NCBI RefSeq assembly: GCF_014651495.1
Contig: NZ_BMWZ01000002.1
Coordinates: forward strand, 546,111-610,110
DNA from: Algibacter mikhailovii
Lineage (GTDB): Bacteria > Bacteroidota > Bacteroidia > Flavobacteriales > Flavobacteriaceae
Direction: 5' to 3'
Length of the DNA: 64,000 nt
This document shows, one piece after another, positions 17,292 through 26,368 of the stretch. The translations under genes and the position numbers were made by a program. Under the pieces are notes generated by a model. It saw only the letters and a list, made by a program, of their open reading frames with translations. It was not told the DNA's origin and searched no databases. Position 1 is the stretch's first letter; the number at the start of each line of letters is the position of its first letter.

Positions 17292-18390
17292 AGCACAAGA
17301 AACGGTGCTTGAGATTAACTTAAAAGCGCTACAACAGAATTTTGAACATCTTAAATCAAAATTGCTTCCTAACACCAAATTTTTAGCTGTTGTTAAAGCT
17401 TTTGCTTATGGCAGTGAGGCGTGTAAAATTGGCAATTTCTTGCAAGATTTAGGTGTTGACTATTTTGCAGTAGCATATATTAGTGAGGGAATTGCCCTCC
17501 GTAAGTCTGGTGTTTCTTTACCCATATTGGTATTGCATCCACAAAAGGTGAACTTCAAATCTCTAATAGAACACGAGTTAGAACCGAGTCTCTACAACAG
17601 AAAAATTATCAAGGAATTCATAGACTTAACCACGAAGGAAAAAATTACGGACTTCCCCATTCATATCAAATTTAATACCGGCTTAAACCGTTTAGGTTTT
17701 TCAAAAAGTGATGTCGGTTTTATTTTGGAGCAAGTAAAAAACACCAAAACGGTTAAGGTAGCCTCTGTACTTTCGCACTTGGCGGCGAGTGAAGATTTAA
17801 ACGAAAAATCCTTCACTTTAAACCAGATTGAAACCTTCAAACAAATTGCCGATAGTTTAACGGCAGATTTAGACTATAACCCCATGCGTCATATTTGTAA
17901 TACTTCTGGGATTTTAAACTATCCCGAAGCCCATTTTAATATGGTAAGAAGCGGCATTGGTTTATACGGTTTTGGCAATTCAGAAAAGGAAAACCAGTTC
18001 TTAACCCCCGTAAGTACCTTGAAAACCGTGATTTCACAAATTCATCATATTGAAAAAGGAGAATCGGTTGGGTATAACCGCGGATACATAAGTGAAGGAA
18101 TATTAAAGACAGCAACACTACCCATTGGCCATGCCGATGGCATAGGCAGACAATATGGAAACGGAGTAGGTTTTGTAACAATTAATGGTAAACGAGCTCA
18201 CATTATTGGTAATGTATGCATGGACATGATAATGGTTAATATTACCAATATTGATTGTAAGGAAGGCGATGAAGTGATTGTTTTTGGTACAAACCCTTCT
18301 GCAGAAACTTTAGCCGCAAACGCAAACACCATTTCATACGAACTGATTACCTCTATATCTCAACGTGTTAAGCGCAGCTATATAAAATAA
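17284..18390 (+). CDS. alr: Alanine racemase
   Basis: A PLP enzyme that interconverts L- and D-alanine for peptidoglycan. The 368-residue product has the PLP Lys at 38 in AVVKAFAYG (commonly VVKADAYG) and the second active-site tyrosine region ESVGYNRGY, plus the C-terminal beta domain ([11 protein letters not shown] and [10 protein letters not shown]). I chose the ATG at 17284, which overlaps the tdk stop by 8 bases; a longer frame from 17245 is less likely. It is a stand-alone racemase, not fused to MurF as in some Bacteroidota. The pairing with tdk is probably a transcription unit only. Confidence 0.93.
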   Translation: MPKAQETVLEINLKALQQNFEHLKSKLLPNTKFLAVVKAFAYGSEACKIGNFLQDLGVDYFAVAYISEGIALRKSGVSLPILVLHPQKVNFKSLIEHELEPSLYNRKIIKEFIDLTTKEKITDFPIHIKFNTGLNRLGFSKSDVGFILEQVKNTKTVKVASVLSHLAASEDLNEKSFTLNQIETFKQIADSLTADLDYNPMRHICNTSGILNYPEAHFNMVRSGIGLYGFGNSEKENQFLTPVSTLKTVISQIHHIEKGESVGYNRGYISEGILKTATLPIGHADGIGRQYGNGVGFVTINGKRAHIIGNVCMDMIMVNITNIDCKEGDEVIVFGTNPSAETLAANANTISYELITSISQRVKRSYIK

Positions 18391-18393
18391 GGG

Positions 18394-18411
18394 CTTTAAC
18401 AATTGTTAAAG
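18394..18411. promoter_or_regulatory. 18-bp perfect palindrome between alr and mscL
   Basis: CTTTAACAATTGTTAAAG is its own reverse complement, 3 bases after the alr stop and followed by a T-run. It could be a compact terminator or a dimeric regulator site upstream of the mscL promoter. It contains the TTAACAATT motif also seen upstream of the glycogen operon. Confidence 0.4.
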
Positions 18412-18419
18412 TTTTTCGC

Positions 18420-18427
18420 TATTTTTG
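18420..18427 (+). promoter_or_regulatory. Candidate promoter -7 element for mscL
   Basis: TATTTTTG, matching TAnnTTTG, 28 bases before the mscL ATG. Confidence 0.5.
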
Positions 18428-18455
18428 GAATTCACTAACTAAAAAATATACAATT

Positions 18456-18857
18456 ATGTTAAAGGAATTTAAAGAGTTTGCAATGAAAGGTAATCTTGTA
18501 GACATTGCCGTTGGTTTTGTTATGGGTGCCGCTTTCAAAGAAGTCGTTACCGCTTTTACCGGAGGTATTGTGTCGCCGCTAATTGGGTTGATATTCAATG
18601 CAGATTTCAAAGATTTAAAATTGGTAGTTAAAGAAGGCGTTGCAAATGCAGAAGGCGTTATTGAGGGTGAAGTATCTGTATTATGGGGAGCTTTCTTAAC
18701 TAATGTAATAGACTTTATAATCGTAGCCTTTGTTATGTTCTTAATTGTTAAAGGCGTTAATAATATGAAGAAGAAAGAAGAACCAGCTCCAGAAGCTCCA
18801 AAAGGACCAACTCAAGAAGAGTTACTTGGAGAAATTAGAGATTTATTAAAGAAATAA
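18456..18857 (+). CDS. mscL: Large-conductance mechanosensitive channel
   Basis: A 133-residue inner-membrane channel that opens under high membrane tension to release solutes on hypo-osmotic shock. It opens with MLKEFKEFAMKGNLVDIAVG, the amphipathic N-terminal helix and start of TM1, followed by the glycine-rich pore helix VGFVMGAAFKEVVTAF, a short periplasmic loop, TM2 (FIIVAFVMFLIVKGVN), and a cytoplasmic helix with Lys/Glu-rich tail. It is flanked by its own promoter element and terminator, so it is probably monocistronic. Confidence 0.97.
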   Translation: MLKEFKEFAMKGNLVDIAVGFVMGAAFKEVVTAFTGGIVSPLIGLIFNADFKDLKLVVKEGVANAEGVIEGEVSVLWGAFLTNVIDFIIVAFVMFLIVKGVNNMKKKEEPAPEAPKGPTQEELLGEIRDLLKK

Positions 18858-18895
18858 CCTTTTGTTAAATATATAACATTGTGTTATTTCTTGTT

Positions 18896-18932
18896 AAAAA
18901 GCCCTCGTTTTCTTAAAATGAGGGCTTTTTTT
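18896..18932 (+). terminator. Rho-independent terminator after mscL
   Basis: GCCCTC (18901-18906) pairs with GAGGGC (18920-18925), extended inward by TTTT/AAAA pairs, with an A-run before and seven Ts after. Confidence 0.85.
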
Positions 18933-18956
18933 AAATTTTAAACTGGAATTAATACT

Positions 18957-18964
18957 TAGTTTTG
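18957..18964 (+). promoter_or_regulatory. Candidate promoter -7 element for asd
   Basis: TAGTTTTG, matching TAnnTTTG, 31 bases before the asd ATG. Confidence 0.5.
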
Positions 18965-18995
18965 TCCTCACAAAAATGAATAAAAGTTAGAAAAA

Positions 18996-19985
18996 ATGAA
19001 AGTAGCTGTTGTTGGTGCCACTGGTATGGTGGGCGAAGTGATGTTGAAAGTTCTTGCAGAACGTAATTTTCCTGTGACTGAATTAATTCCTGTTGCATCA
19101 GAAAGATCTGTGGGTAAAACATTAACCTATAAAGGAAACGACTATAAGGTTGTTGGATTAGAAACTGCTGTTTCTATGCGTCCTGATATCGCCTTGTTTT
19201 CTGCTGGAGGTGAAACCTCTTTAGAATGGGCTCCTAAATTTGCTGAGGCTGGCACTACAGTTGTTGATAATTCTTCAGCATGGAGAATGGATCCAACAAA
19301 GAAATTAGTAGTTCCTGAAATCAATGCTAACGAACTTACTAAAGCCGATAAAATTATTGCAAACCCTAATTGTTCAACCATTCAATTGGTTATGGCATTA
19401 GCACCTCTACATAAAGCCTATAACATGAAGCGTGTGGTAGTTTCAACCTACCAATCTGTTTCTGGGACTGGTGTGAAAGCCGTACGCCAATTAGAAAATG
19501 AAATTGCGGGTGTTGAAGGTGAAATGGCTTATCCATATCCTATTGGTCGAAACGCATTACCTCACTGTGATGTTTTTCAAGACAATGGATACACAAAAGA
19601 AGAAATGAAATTGGCTAAAGAGCCACAGAAAATATTGAATGACAAGACTTTTTCTGTATCAGCTACTGCAGTAAGAATACCTACAGCAGGCGGTCATTCA
19701 GAATCTGTAAATGTAGAATTTGAAAACGATTTTGATTTATCTGATGTACGTAAACTACTAAGCCAAACTCCTGGCGTTGTTGTGCAAGATAATACAGATA
19801 CCAACACATATCCTATGCCAATATACGCCCATGATAAAGATGAGGTTTTTGTTGGAAGAATAAGACGTGATGAAACACAAGCCAACACATTAAACATGTG
19901 GATTGTAGCAGATAACCTGAGAAAAGGAGCTGCTACAAATACCATTCAAATTGCAGAATATTTAATTGAAAACAATTTAGTTTAG
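18996..19985 (+). CDS. asd: Aspartate-semialdehyde dehydrogenase
   Basis: Reduces aspartyl phosphate to aspartate semialdehyde, the branch point to lysine/diaminopimelate, threonine and methionine. The 329-residue product has the NADP-binding VAVVGATGMVGEV at its N-terminus, the catalytic Cys 126 in NPNCSTIQ, and the active-site His in GGHSESVNVEF. Length and motif order fit the bacterial family. It has its own promoter element and terminator. The route feeds peptidoglycan, as alr does two genes upstream. Confidence 0.97.
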   Translation: MKVAVVGATGMVGEVMLKVLAERNFPVTELIPVASERSVGKTLTYKGNDYKVVGLETAVSMRPDIALFSAGGETSLEWAPKFAEAGTTVVDNSSAWRMDPTKKLVVPEINANELTKADKIIANPNCSTIQLVMALAPLHKAYNMKRVVVSTYQSVSGTGVKAVRQLENEIAGVEGEMAYPYPIGRNALPHCDVFQDNGYTKEEMKLAKEPQKILNDKTFSVSATAVRIPTAGGHSESVNVEFENDFDLSDVRKLLSQTPGVVVQDNTDTNTYPMPIYAHDKDEVFVGRIRRDETQANTLNMWIVADNLRKGAATNTIQIAEYLIENNLV

Positions 19986-20011
19986 CCTAAACATCTTAGG
20001 TTTTATTTAAC

Positions 20012-20042
20012 AAACTCCTGCAAATTTGCGGGAGTTTTTTAT
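20012..20042 (+). terminator. Rho-independent terminator after asd
   Basis: ACTCCTGCAA pairs with TTGCGGGAGT (one G-T pair) around a 2-base centre, followed by six Ts. Confidence 0.85.
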
Positions 20043-20070
20043 TTAATTTCGTGCTAAAAATTTCTATCTT

Positions 20071-22227
20071 ATGAAATCGTTAATAGCACCCCTTTTATGT
20101 CTGATCCTTTTATCAGCTTGTAAAAATGAAAAGAACACCCTCAAAACAAATCCAGTGAATTATCCAATAACCAAAACTGTTGATACCGTAGATACGTATT
20201 TTGGCATTGAAATTAAAGACCCATACAGATGGCTTGAAGATGACAGAAGCGAAGACACAGAGCGTTGGGTAAAAGGCCAAAACAAAGCTACCTATGCCTT
20301 TTTAGACAACATCCCCTTTCGATCAGAATTAAAAGATCGTCTGTCTGATTTATGGAATTTCGAGAAAGTAGGCGCTCCGTTTAAAGAAGGTGAATATAGC
20401 TATTTTGCCAAAAATGATGGTCTTCAGAATCAAAGTGTCTATTACAGAAAAAAAGAAAATACCGACCCAGAAGTGTTTTTAGATCCCAATACTTTTTCTG
20501 AGGATGGCACGACTTCTCTAGGGCTATTGCGTTTTTCCAAAAGCGGTAAAATTTTGGCCTATTCCATTTCGGAAGGTGGTAGCGATTGGCGTAAAATTTT
20601 AGTTATGGATGTCGAATCGAAAACTATTATTGAAGATACAATTGTTGACGCAAAATTTGGCACCATTTCGTGGTACAAAGATGACGGATTTTATTATTCC
20701 AGCTACGATAAACCACAAGGCAGCGAACTCTCTGCTAAAACTGATCAGCACAAGGTTTATTACCACAAACTAGGCACTAAACAAAAAGAAGACGAATTGA
20801 TTTATGGTGGAAAACCAGAAGAGAAACACCGTTATATTACTGCAACTGTCACTGAAGATGACAGATATTTGGTCTTAACACCCAAAATATCAACCTCAAA
20901 AAACAAGCTTTACATTAAGGATTTAACCAAGAATAATGCGCCTTTTATTCCTATTTTAGACCATACTAAAAGCGACACGTCCATACTGGACAATAATGGC
21001 AGCACTTTATTTCTAGTAACTAACCTAAACGCTCCTAATAAAAAGGTTGTAACGGTTGATGCCTCAAACCCAACTCCAGAAAACTGGATTGACCTCATCC
21101 CTGAAACTGAACAAGTATTATCGGCTTCAAAAGGTAGTGGTTATATTTATGCGCATTATATGATGGATGCTATCTCGAAAGTGAAGCAATATCATTATGA
21201 TGGCACACTTGTAAGACATATTGATCTTCCGGGATTAGGCACAGCAAGTGGTTTTGGCACCAAAAAAGAAGAAAAAACAGATTACTTTTATTTTACTAAT
21301 TACAACACACCATATAGTATTTTTAAATTCAATCCGGATTCGGGAAAAGCAACATTATATTGGAAACCTTCCATAGCTTTTGATAGCCATGATTATGAAA
21401 GTAATCAAGTTTTCTATACCTCAAAAGATGGTACAAAAGTACCAATGATGATTACCCATAAAAAAGGACTAAAATTAGATGGAAAAAACCCTACTATTTT
21501 ATATGGTTATGGCGGATTTAATATTAGCCTTACACCTTCTTTTAGTGTTACCAATGCGGTTTGGATGGAACAAGGTGGCATATTAGCTGTCCCCAATTTA
21601 AGAGGTGGTGGCGAATATGGAGAAGATTGGCATAACGCCGGCACTAAAATGAAAAAACAAAATGTGTTTGATGATTTCATTAGTGCAGCTGAATATTTGA
21701 TTGATAATAGATACACCTCTTCTGATTACCTTGCTTTAAGAGGAGGGTCTAACGGTGGTTTATTGGTAGGCGCTGTTATGACGCAAAGACCTGGTTTAGC
21801 AAAAGTAGCTTTACCAGCAGTAGGTGTTCTTGATATGTTGCGTTACCACACCTTTACAGCAGGAGCAGGTTGGGCTTATGATTATGGAACAGCAGAAGAC
21901 GATAAGGCTATGTTTGAATACCTTAAAGGGTATTCGCCGGTGCATAATGTTAAACCTAATGTTGAATACCCTGCCACTTTAATAACTACTGGCGATCACG
22001 ATGATCGTGTTGTCCCTGCTCATAGTTTTAAATTTGCTGCCGAGTTACAAAAGAAACAACAAGGAACTAACCCAACTTTAATCCGTATTGAAACAGATGC
22101 AGGTCATGGTGCAGGTACGCCGGTGAGCAAAACCATAGAGCAATACGCAGATATTTTTGGTTTTACATTATATAATATGGGGTTCAAAGTTCTACCAAGT
22201 ACAATAAATGAAAAACTAAAAGATTAG
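20071..22227 (+). CDS. Prolyl oligopeptidase (S9A), lipoprotein
   Basis: A 718-residue serine peptidase that cleaves short peptides after proline. The N-terminus is a lipoprotein signal with the lipobox LLSAC, so the mature protein is anchored by a lipid on Cys, facing the periplasm or the surface. A seven-bladed propeller follows (about residues 80-430, with repeated [17 protein letters not shown] blades), then the alpha/beta hydrolase domain. The triad is visible as Ser in [10 protein letters not shown], Asp in GDHDDRVVP and His in DAGHGAGT. Flanked by terminators on both sides, so it is a single-gene unit. Confidence 0.95.
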   Translation: MKSLIAPLLCLILLSACKNEKNTLKTNPVNYPITKTVDTVDTYFGIEIKDPYRWLEDDRSEDTERWVKGQNKATYAFLDNIPFRSELKDRLSDLWNFEKVGAPFKEGEYSYFAKNDGLQNQSVYYRKKENTDPEVFLDPNTFSEDGTTSLGLLRFSKSGKILAYSISEGGSDWRKILVMDVESKTIIEDTIVDAKFGTISWYKDDGFYYSSYDKPQGSELSAKTDQHKVYYHKLGTKQKEDELIYGGKPEEKHRYITATVTEDDRYLVLTPKISTSKNKLYIKDLTKNNAPFIPILDHTKSDTSILDNNGSTLFLVTNLNAPNKKVVTVDASNPTPENWIDLIPETEQVLSASKGSGYIYAHYMMDAISKVKQYHYDGTLVRHIDLPGLGTASGFGTKKEEKTDYFYFTNYNTPYSIFKFNPDSGKATLYWKPSIAFDSHDYESNQVFYTSKDGTKVPMMITHKKGLKLDGKNPTILYGYGGFNISLTPSFSVTNAVWMEQGGILAVPNLRGGGEYGEDWHNAGTKMKKQNVFDDFISAAEYLIDNRYTSSDYLALRGGSNGGLLVGAVMTQRPGLAKVALPAVGVLDMLRYHTFTAGAGWAYDYGTAEDDKAMFEYLKGYSPVHNVKPNVEYPATLITTGDHDDRVVPAHSFKFAAELQKKQQGTNPTLIRIETDAGHGAGTPVSKTIEQYADIFGFTLYNMGFKVLPSTINEKLKD

Positions 22228-22251
22228 TATATTCACAAATGCATTTATCAT

Positions 22252-22279
22252 ACGCCGATTTTATTTTCGGCGTTTTTTT
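22252..22279 (+). terminator. Rho-independent terminator after the S9 peptidase gene
   Basis: ACGCCGA (22252-22258) pairs with TCGGCGT (22267-22273), followed by a run of seven Ts. Confidence 0.85.
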
Positions 22280-22283
22280 ATAC

Positions 22284-22291
22284 TATTTTTG
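22284..22291 (+). promoter_or_regulatory. Candidate promoter -7 element for the ABC ATPase
   Basis: TATTTTTG matches TAnnTTTG and ends only 7 bases before the ATG at 22299, so the transcript would have almost no leader. It also overlaps the preceding terminator's tail region. Confidence 0.45.
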
Positions 22292-22298
22292 CTGCGCT

Positions 22299-23210
22299 AT
22301 GCTGAACGTAAAAAACCTTTCCTTTTCCTATAGTAAAACCCCTGTTTTAAGTCATATTTCCTTTCAAGCGCAAAAAGGCGAAAACCTAGCTATTATTGGG
22401 GAAAGCGGATCAGGAAAAAGTACTTTATTAAAAACTATTTATGGGGAGTACGACATAGATGAAGGCGAAATATTTTGGAATGACAAGGCGGTTTTAGGCC
22501 CTAAGTTTAATTTGGTGGTGGGTTATGATTTTATGAAGTACCTCACACAAGAATTTGACTTAATGCCCCCACTTTCTGTAGAGGACAATATTGGGAAATT
22601 CCTGTCTAACTTTTATCCTGAAGAAAAAAAGAAACGTACAGCAGAACTTATTAAAGTAGTAGAACTATCCGCATTTGCTAAAAACAAAGTAAAAACCCTC
22701 AGTGGTGGTCAAAAACAGCGTGTTGCCTTAGCTAGAGCCTTAGCCAAGGAACCTGAAATTTTATTATTGGATGAACCTTTTAGCCATATTGATAATTTTA
22801 AAAAACAAAGTTTAAGACGTAATGTTTTTAAATACTTAAAAGACAAAAATATTACATGCATTGTAGCTACGCATGACAAAGATGATGTTCTAGGTTTTGC
22901 AGATACCATGATTGTACTTCATGAAAATAAAATTATTGCCAAAGACACCCCCGAATCCCTTTACCATAATCCTACAACGGCTCTGATAGCCTCATTTTTT
23001 GAGCAGTATAATCTTATTGACAACAGCTTGGTCTATGCGCATCAATTACGGATAGTTTCAAAATCTACCAAGAATGCCCAGGTAGTAACCTCTTATTTTA
23101 AAGGCCGATATTTTCTAATTGAAGCACTTTACAATAACAACACAGTGTTTATAGAACATCATGAAAAATTAAAACCAGGCACCGCTATTTATTTGGATAT
23201 TTCTAAATAA
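22299..23210 (+). CDS. ABC transporter ATP-binding protein (orphan)
   Basis: A 303-residue ATPase with Walker A GESGSGKST, signature LSGGQKQRVALARAL, Walker B ILLLDEPFSH and the H-loop VATHDKDDVL. The body resembles PotA/FbpC-like import ATPases, with a C-terminal extension of about 80 residues. The frame is open further upstream to 22239, but the ATG at 22299 begins the conserved MLNVKNLSFSYS and lies after the terminator and promoter element. No permease or binding protein is adjacent, so the partner and substrate are unknown. Confidence 0.88.
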   Translation: MLNVKNLSFSYSKTPVLSHISFQAQKGENLAIIGESGSGKSTLLKTIYGEYDIDEGEIFWNDKAVLGPKFNLVVGYDFMKYLTQEFDLMPPLSVEDNIGKFLSNFYPEEKKKRTAELIKVVELSAFAKNKVKTLSGGQKQRVALARALAKEPEILLLDEPFSHIDNFKKQSLRRNVFKYLKDKNITCIVATHDKDDVLGFADTMIVLHENKIIAKDTPESLYHNPTTALIASFFEQYNLIDNSLVYAHQLRIVSKSTKNAQVVTSYFKGRYFLIEALYNNNTVFIEHHEKLKPGTAIYLDISK

Positions 23211-23211
23211 A

Positions 23212-25464
23212 TTAGTTGTCAAATTTCTTCAAAAGGGCGGGTAAATAAAAAATATCTGTAATTAAGGCGATAGCGACGGTAACTGCACATAAAGCTCCAA
23301 AATCGCGCACCGATGGCGTTGCACTAGAGGCAATAATTAGAAACCCTCCAACCAAAGCAATGGTGGTAGACAGTAGAGCACTGCCAGTGTAAAGCATGGC
23401 CTTGTCCATACGCACTTCAGCAGTACCTTGTACGCGCTTACTTTTACGGTATTTATGTACCAAATGAATAGTGTCATCCATGGCAATTCCCAACATGATT
23501 GGTGTTATCATGGCCGTTGTAACGTCTAATGGGATATTAAACAAACTCATAAAAATAGCCAAAATAGCAAGAGGCAACACGTTTGGAACCAATACTAAAA
23601 TAGTTGTTCTTAAACTTTTTATAAAGAACCAGAGGCATAAAAATGCTACAAAAAATGCTGCAAAAAAGGACTTAAATTGTGTTTCAAGAATAAAGTTATT
23701 TAGCTGAGCAAACACCACAGCAAAACCATTTATTTCTAAATTGAAATGGTTGGTATCAAAAGTATCTTCAAAAGCGATTTTTATATCATTTAAAACCTGT
23801 TCAAGTTCAGAGGTTCTCATTTCCATTAAGGTCAATGTAAAGCTTGCAGTGGACAAGTCATCAGAAAACAATTTAAAAAAGCTGTTTTCAGCAGCATCTA
23901 CCCCTGCCAGTGTGCGCTGCAATTTCTCTTCAGAAATATTAGACTGAAATAAAACTGGCGTGCGTTTCTTTAAAAATGATTGGATAGTTACTACTGAAAC
24001 AGGTGACGAAATGAGCGGATTATCTTCTAATTTTTTATGAAAAATTTCTATCTTTTTTAAGGCCTCTTTATTTAATATAGGCTTGCCATTACTGGTTGCA
24101 ATATTAAGTTGCAACCTGTTACTCCCTCCAAGTTCTTGCTCTACTGCCCTTAGATCATCTTTCGCTTGTCCTTCAGCCAATAAATCGCGTGAATTCGTAT
24201 CAATATCAACTTGAAAAATGGAAAAAACACCAAACACAAGAATCATAGTAAAAACAGTAATAATTGATGTTTTGTAGTTTGAAGTAAAACTATTGAGCCA
24301 TTCTATAAATTTTGTCTGGGAGATGCCTTTTAGTTTCAAAATTGGTCTTGCTTTTTCAAAATCTAAATTCATAAAACTAAACCCAATAATAGTAATGATA
24401 TACACCAAAATAAAACTCAATAACAACCCAATACAGGTAAAAACCCCCATATTTTTAAATGCCGGAAGTGGTGATATATACAGTGCAAAATACCCAACAA
24501 AAGTGGTCAAGGTGGTATAAAAACAAGGTGTTAAACTTCTGCGAATAGCAATGGTTATCAAATGAACTTTTGAAATGGATGCGTTCATTAACCCCTCTTT
24601 ATGATAAATATTTATGATATGAACGGCATCACTAACACTATACACCATAAGTATGGTGGGGATCAGCATGGATATCATATTTAAAGCAAAACCTAACGAG
24701 GTGATTAACCCAAATAATAAACTTACAGGAATTGCCACTGCGAGCAAAGCTATATATAAATAGCGCCTGCTAGGTAATAAAAATAAAAGCAAAATGGTAA
24801 TGACTAAAACCGTCAATATCCCAAAGACTAAACTCTCTTTATAAATGCCTTTACTGTAGGCCTCGTTAAGTACTGGAGGGCCAGTGAGGAAATAATTTGA
24901 ATACGATTTATCAATAATGCTTCTTATTTCAATCGCAATATCCTGTCGCTTGTCCTCAATGGTTGGCGTGGGTTGCATTTGAATGTAGAAAAACTGATGC
25001 TTATAGTCTTTAGTTACTAATTGCGAAATAATGTTTGGCAACTTTGAAAATAGACTTTTTAAACCTTTTTCACTGCGCTTTGCGTTGTATAAATTATCAA
25101 AACTAATTTTGTCATTCGCATAAATAGGATATTTAGCTTTCGCTAAACTAAATGTTGTTTTTACATAAGTTAACGCTTCTAAGGCTTTATGTAATTGTTT
25201 TAGAGCCTCCACTTCTGTTTCTCCAATTGCATTTTCAACAGGGAGCATGGCAATAAAAATCTCATCTGAACCAAAGTTTTCCTGAAAATCTATATAGGCC
25301 TTATAACTAGGATCGTCTTCTAAAAACCAAATAGATAAAGAATTATCCACACTAAGTGTTTTGATCGTTTGGAAACTGGAAACACAAAGTAGAACGATTA
25401 ATAATAGAATAATAACTATCCTAAATTTAATAATACGCTTAATCAGGTCTTCTAATAACTTCAT
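23212..25464 (-). CDS. RND-superfamily (MMPL-type) exporter
   Basis: A 750-residue inner-membrane transporter with the RND layout: one TM near the N-terminus, a large periplasmic loop (about 40-210), a block of five TMs (about 215-365), then the same pattern repeated (TM near 400, loop, five TMs from about 590). The motif GIAMDDTIHLVHKY in the second block carries the Asp pair typical of proton-driven members. It is most like the hydrophobe/MMPL exporters that move lipids. It lies on the same strand, 61 bases after the PPTase of the polyketide operon, so it probably exports the product of that operon. Confidence 0.88.
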   Translation of the reverse strand: MKLLEDLIKRIIKFRIVIILLLIVLLCVSSFQTIKTLSVDNSLSIWFLEDDPSYKAYIDFQENFGSDEIFIAMLPVENAIGETEVEALKQLHKALEALTYVKTTFSLAKAKYPIYANDKISFDNLYNAKRSEKGLKSLFSKLPNIISQLVTKDYKHQFFYIQMQPTPTIEDKRQDIAIEIRSIIDKSYSNYFLTGPPVLNEAYSKGIYKESLVFGILTVLVITILLLFLLPSRRYLYIALLAVAIPVSLLFGLITSLGFALNMISMLIPTILMVYSVSDAVHIINIYHKEGLMNASISKVHLITIAIRRSLTPCFYTTLTTFVGYFALYISPLPAFKNMGVFTCIGLLLSFILVYIITIIGFSFMNLDFEKARPILKLKGISQTKFIEWLNSFTSNYKTSIITVFTMILVFGVFSIFQVDIDTNSRDLLAEGQAKDDLRAVEQELGGSNRLQLNIATSNGKPILNKEALKKIEIFHKKLEDNPLISSPVSVVTIQSFLKKRTPVLFQSNISEEKLQRTLAGVDAAENSFFKLFSDDLSTASFTLTLMEMRTSELEQVLNDIKIAFEDTFDTNHFNLEINGFAVVFAQLNNFILETQFKSFFAAFFVAFLCLWFFIKSLRTTILVLVPNVLPLAILAIFMSLFNIPLDVTTAMITPIMLGIAMDDTIHLVHKYRKSKRVQGTAEVRMDKAMLYTGSALLSTTIALVGGFLIIASSATPSVRDFGALCAVTVAIALITDIFYLPALLKKFDN

Positions 25465-25525
25465 GAATATTATACTGAACTTACTGAATCAATATGCTCT
25501 TTTTAGTCATTCCAATGTACTAATT

Positions 25526-26104
25526 CTAAGTAGAAAGCACATAAGCACCATAATTTCCATGATTGGTCAAGGAACAACCTATGCTTAAAGCGTTCTCATT
25601 CTTATAGAGTTTTGGCACGCCCAATATACTTTTCTTAATCTTAATAACATCATTTTTTACATGAAGCTTTTTAGAAATGGCTTGTATTAATTTGCTATGA
25701 CCTGTGCGGCTTTGAACCCTATATGATGAATTATTAAATTCAAAATACTCACTTTCAATATTACAGCTATTATTTAGTGTAGCGATGCTGTATATAAACC
25801 TGTCATTTACAATAGAATGGGTCCGATATTTATCTTTATTAATGGTCACAACACCCTGACCAGCATCTAAAAGCCTACATGCCATTTTTTTTGGATTGAA
25901 AAAACGATGGTTATATTGTTGGACATTAATTTTATAAGCACTCTCTTTCATACTCCAAAGCTTCCAAACCATAAAAGAAGAATGCTTTGCTTTTTTAATA
26001 TAACCAATCTCTTGGTCAGTAAATACCTTATTTATAAAACCTTTACGCTGCCAATGACTCTCTAATGCCGCTTGCTTTAAATCAACAATATCGTTGCCCA
26101 CCAT
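25526..26104 (-). CDS. 4'-phosphopantetheinyl transferase
   Basis: Transfers phosphopantetheine from CoA to the Ser of a carrier protein. The 192-residue product starts MVGNDIVDLKQA, with the first metal-binding Asp, and has VWKLWSMKESAYK, the W/F-x-x-KE-A-x-x-K motif of the superfamily. Its size sits between AcpS and Sfp types. The start codon shares one base with the stop of the ACP gene (TAATG), so carrier and activating enzyme are made together. This makes it almost certainly dedicated to the adjacent ACP. Confidence 0.9.
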   Translation of the reverse strand: MVGNDIVDLKQAALESHWQRKGFINKVFTDQEIGYIKKAKHSSFMVWKLWSMKESAYKINVQQYNHRFFNPKKMACRLLDAGQGVVTINKDKYRTHSIVNDRFIYSIATLNNSCNIESEYFEFNNSSYRVQSRTGHSKLIQAISKKLHVKNDVIKIKKSILGVPKLYKNENALSIGCSLTNHGNYGAYVLST

Positions 26105-26358
26105 TATTTCTCATCAAGTTTGGCGGAAATAATCTCCATAGCCGCCTTTACGGTTAGCATTTTCTCCATAGCATCGTTATCAATTTCTATATCGAAGACT
26201 TCCTCTACATCTAACACAACATCTACTAAGTTTGCAGAATTAATTTTAAGATCTGAAATAAAATCGGTGTTTTCTGTTAAATTCTCTAATGCTTCCTCAT
26301 TTTGAACATAAGGCTGAACAATATCTTTTAACTGTGCAATTAACGCTTCTTTTTTCAT
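26104..26358 (-). CDS. Acyl carrier protein (pathway-specific)
   Basis: An 84-residue carrier protein. It has the four-helix ACP pattern with the attachment Ser in LKINSANLVDVV, where the usual DSL is replaced by NSA, then VEEVFDIEIDNDAMEKMLTV, the acidic helix II-III region. I take the ATG at 26358; the frame extends to 26421, overlapping the ketosynthase gene, but those residues do not fit an ACP. It is 10 bases from the ketosynthase gene and overlaps the PPTase gene. The unusual attachment motif sets it apart from a housekeeping AcpP. Confidence 0.9.
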   Translation of the reverse strand: MKKEALIAQLKDIVQPYVQNEEALENLTENTDFISDLKINSANLVDVVLDVEEVFDIEIDNDAMEKMLTVKAAMEIISAKLDEK

Positions 26359-26368
26359 AGTAATTCTT

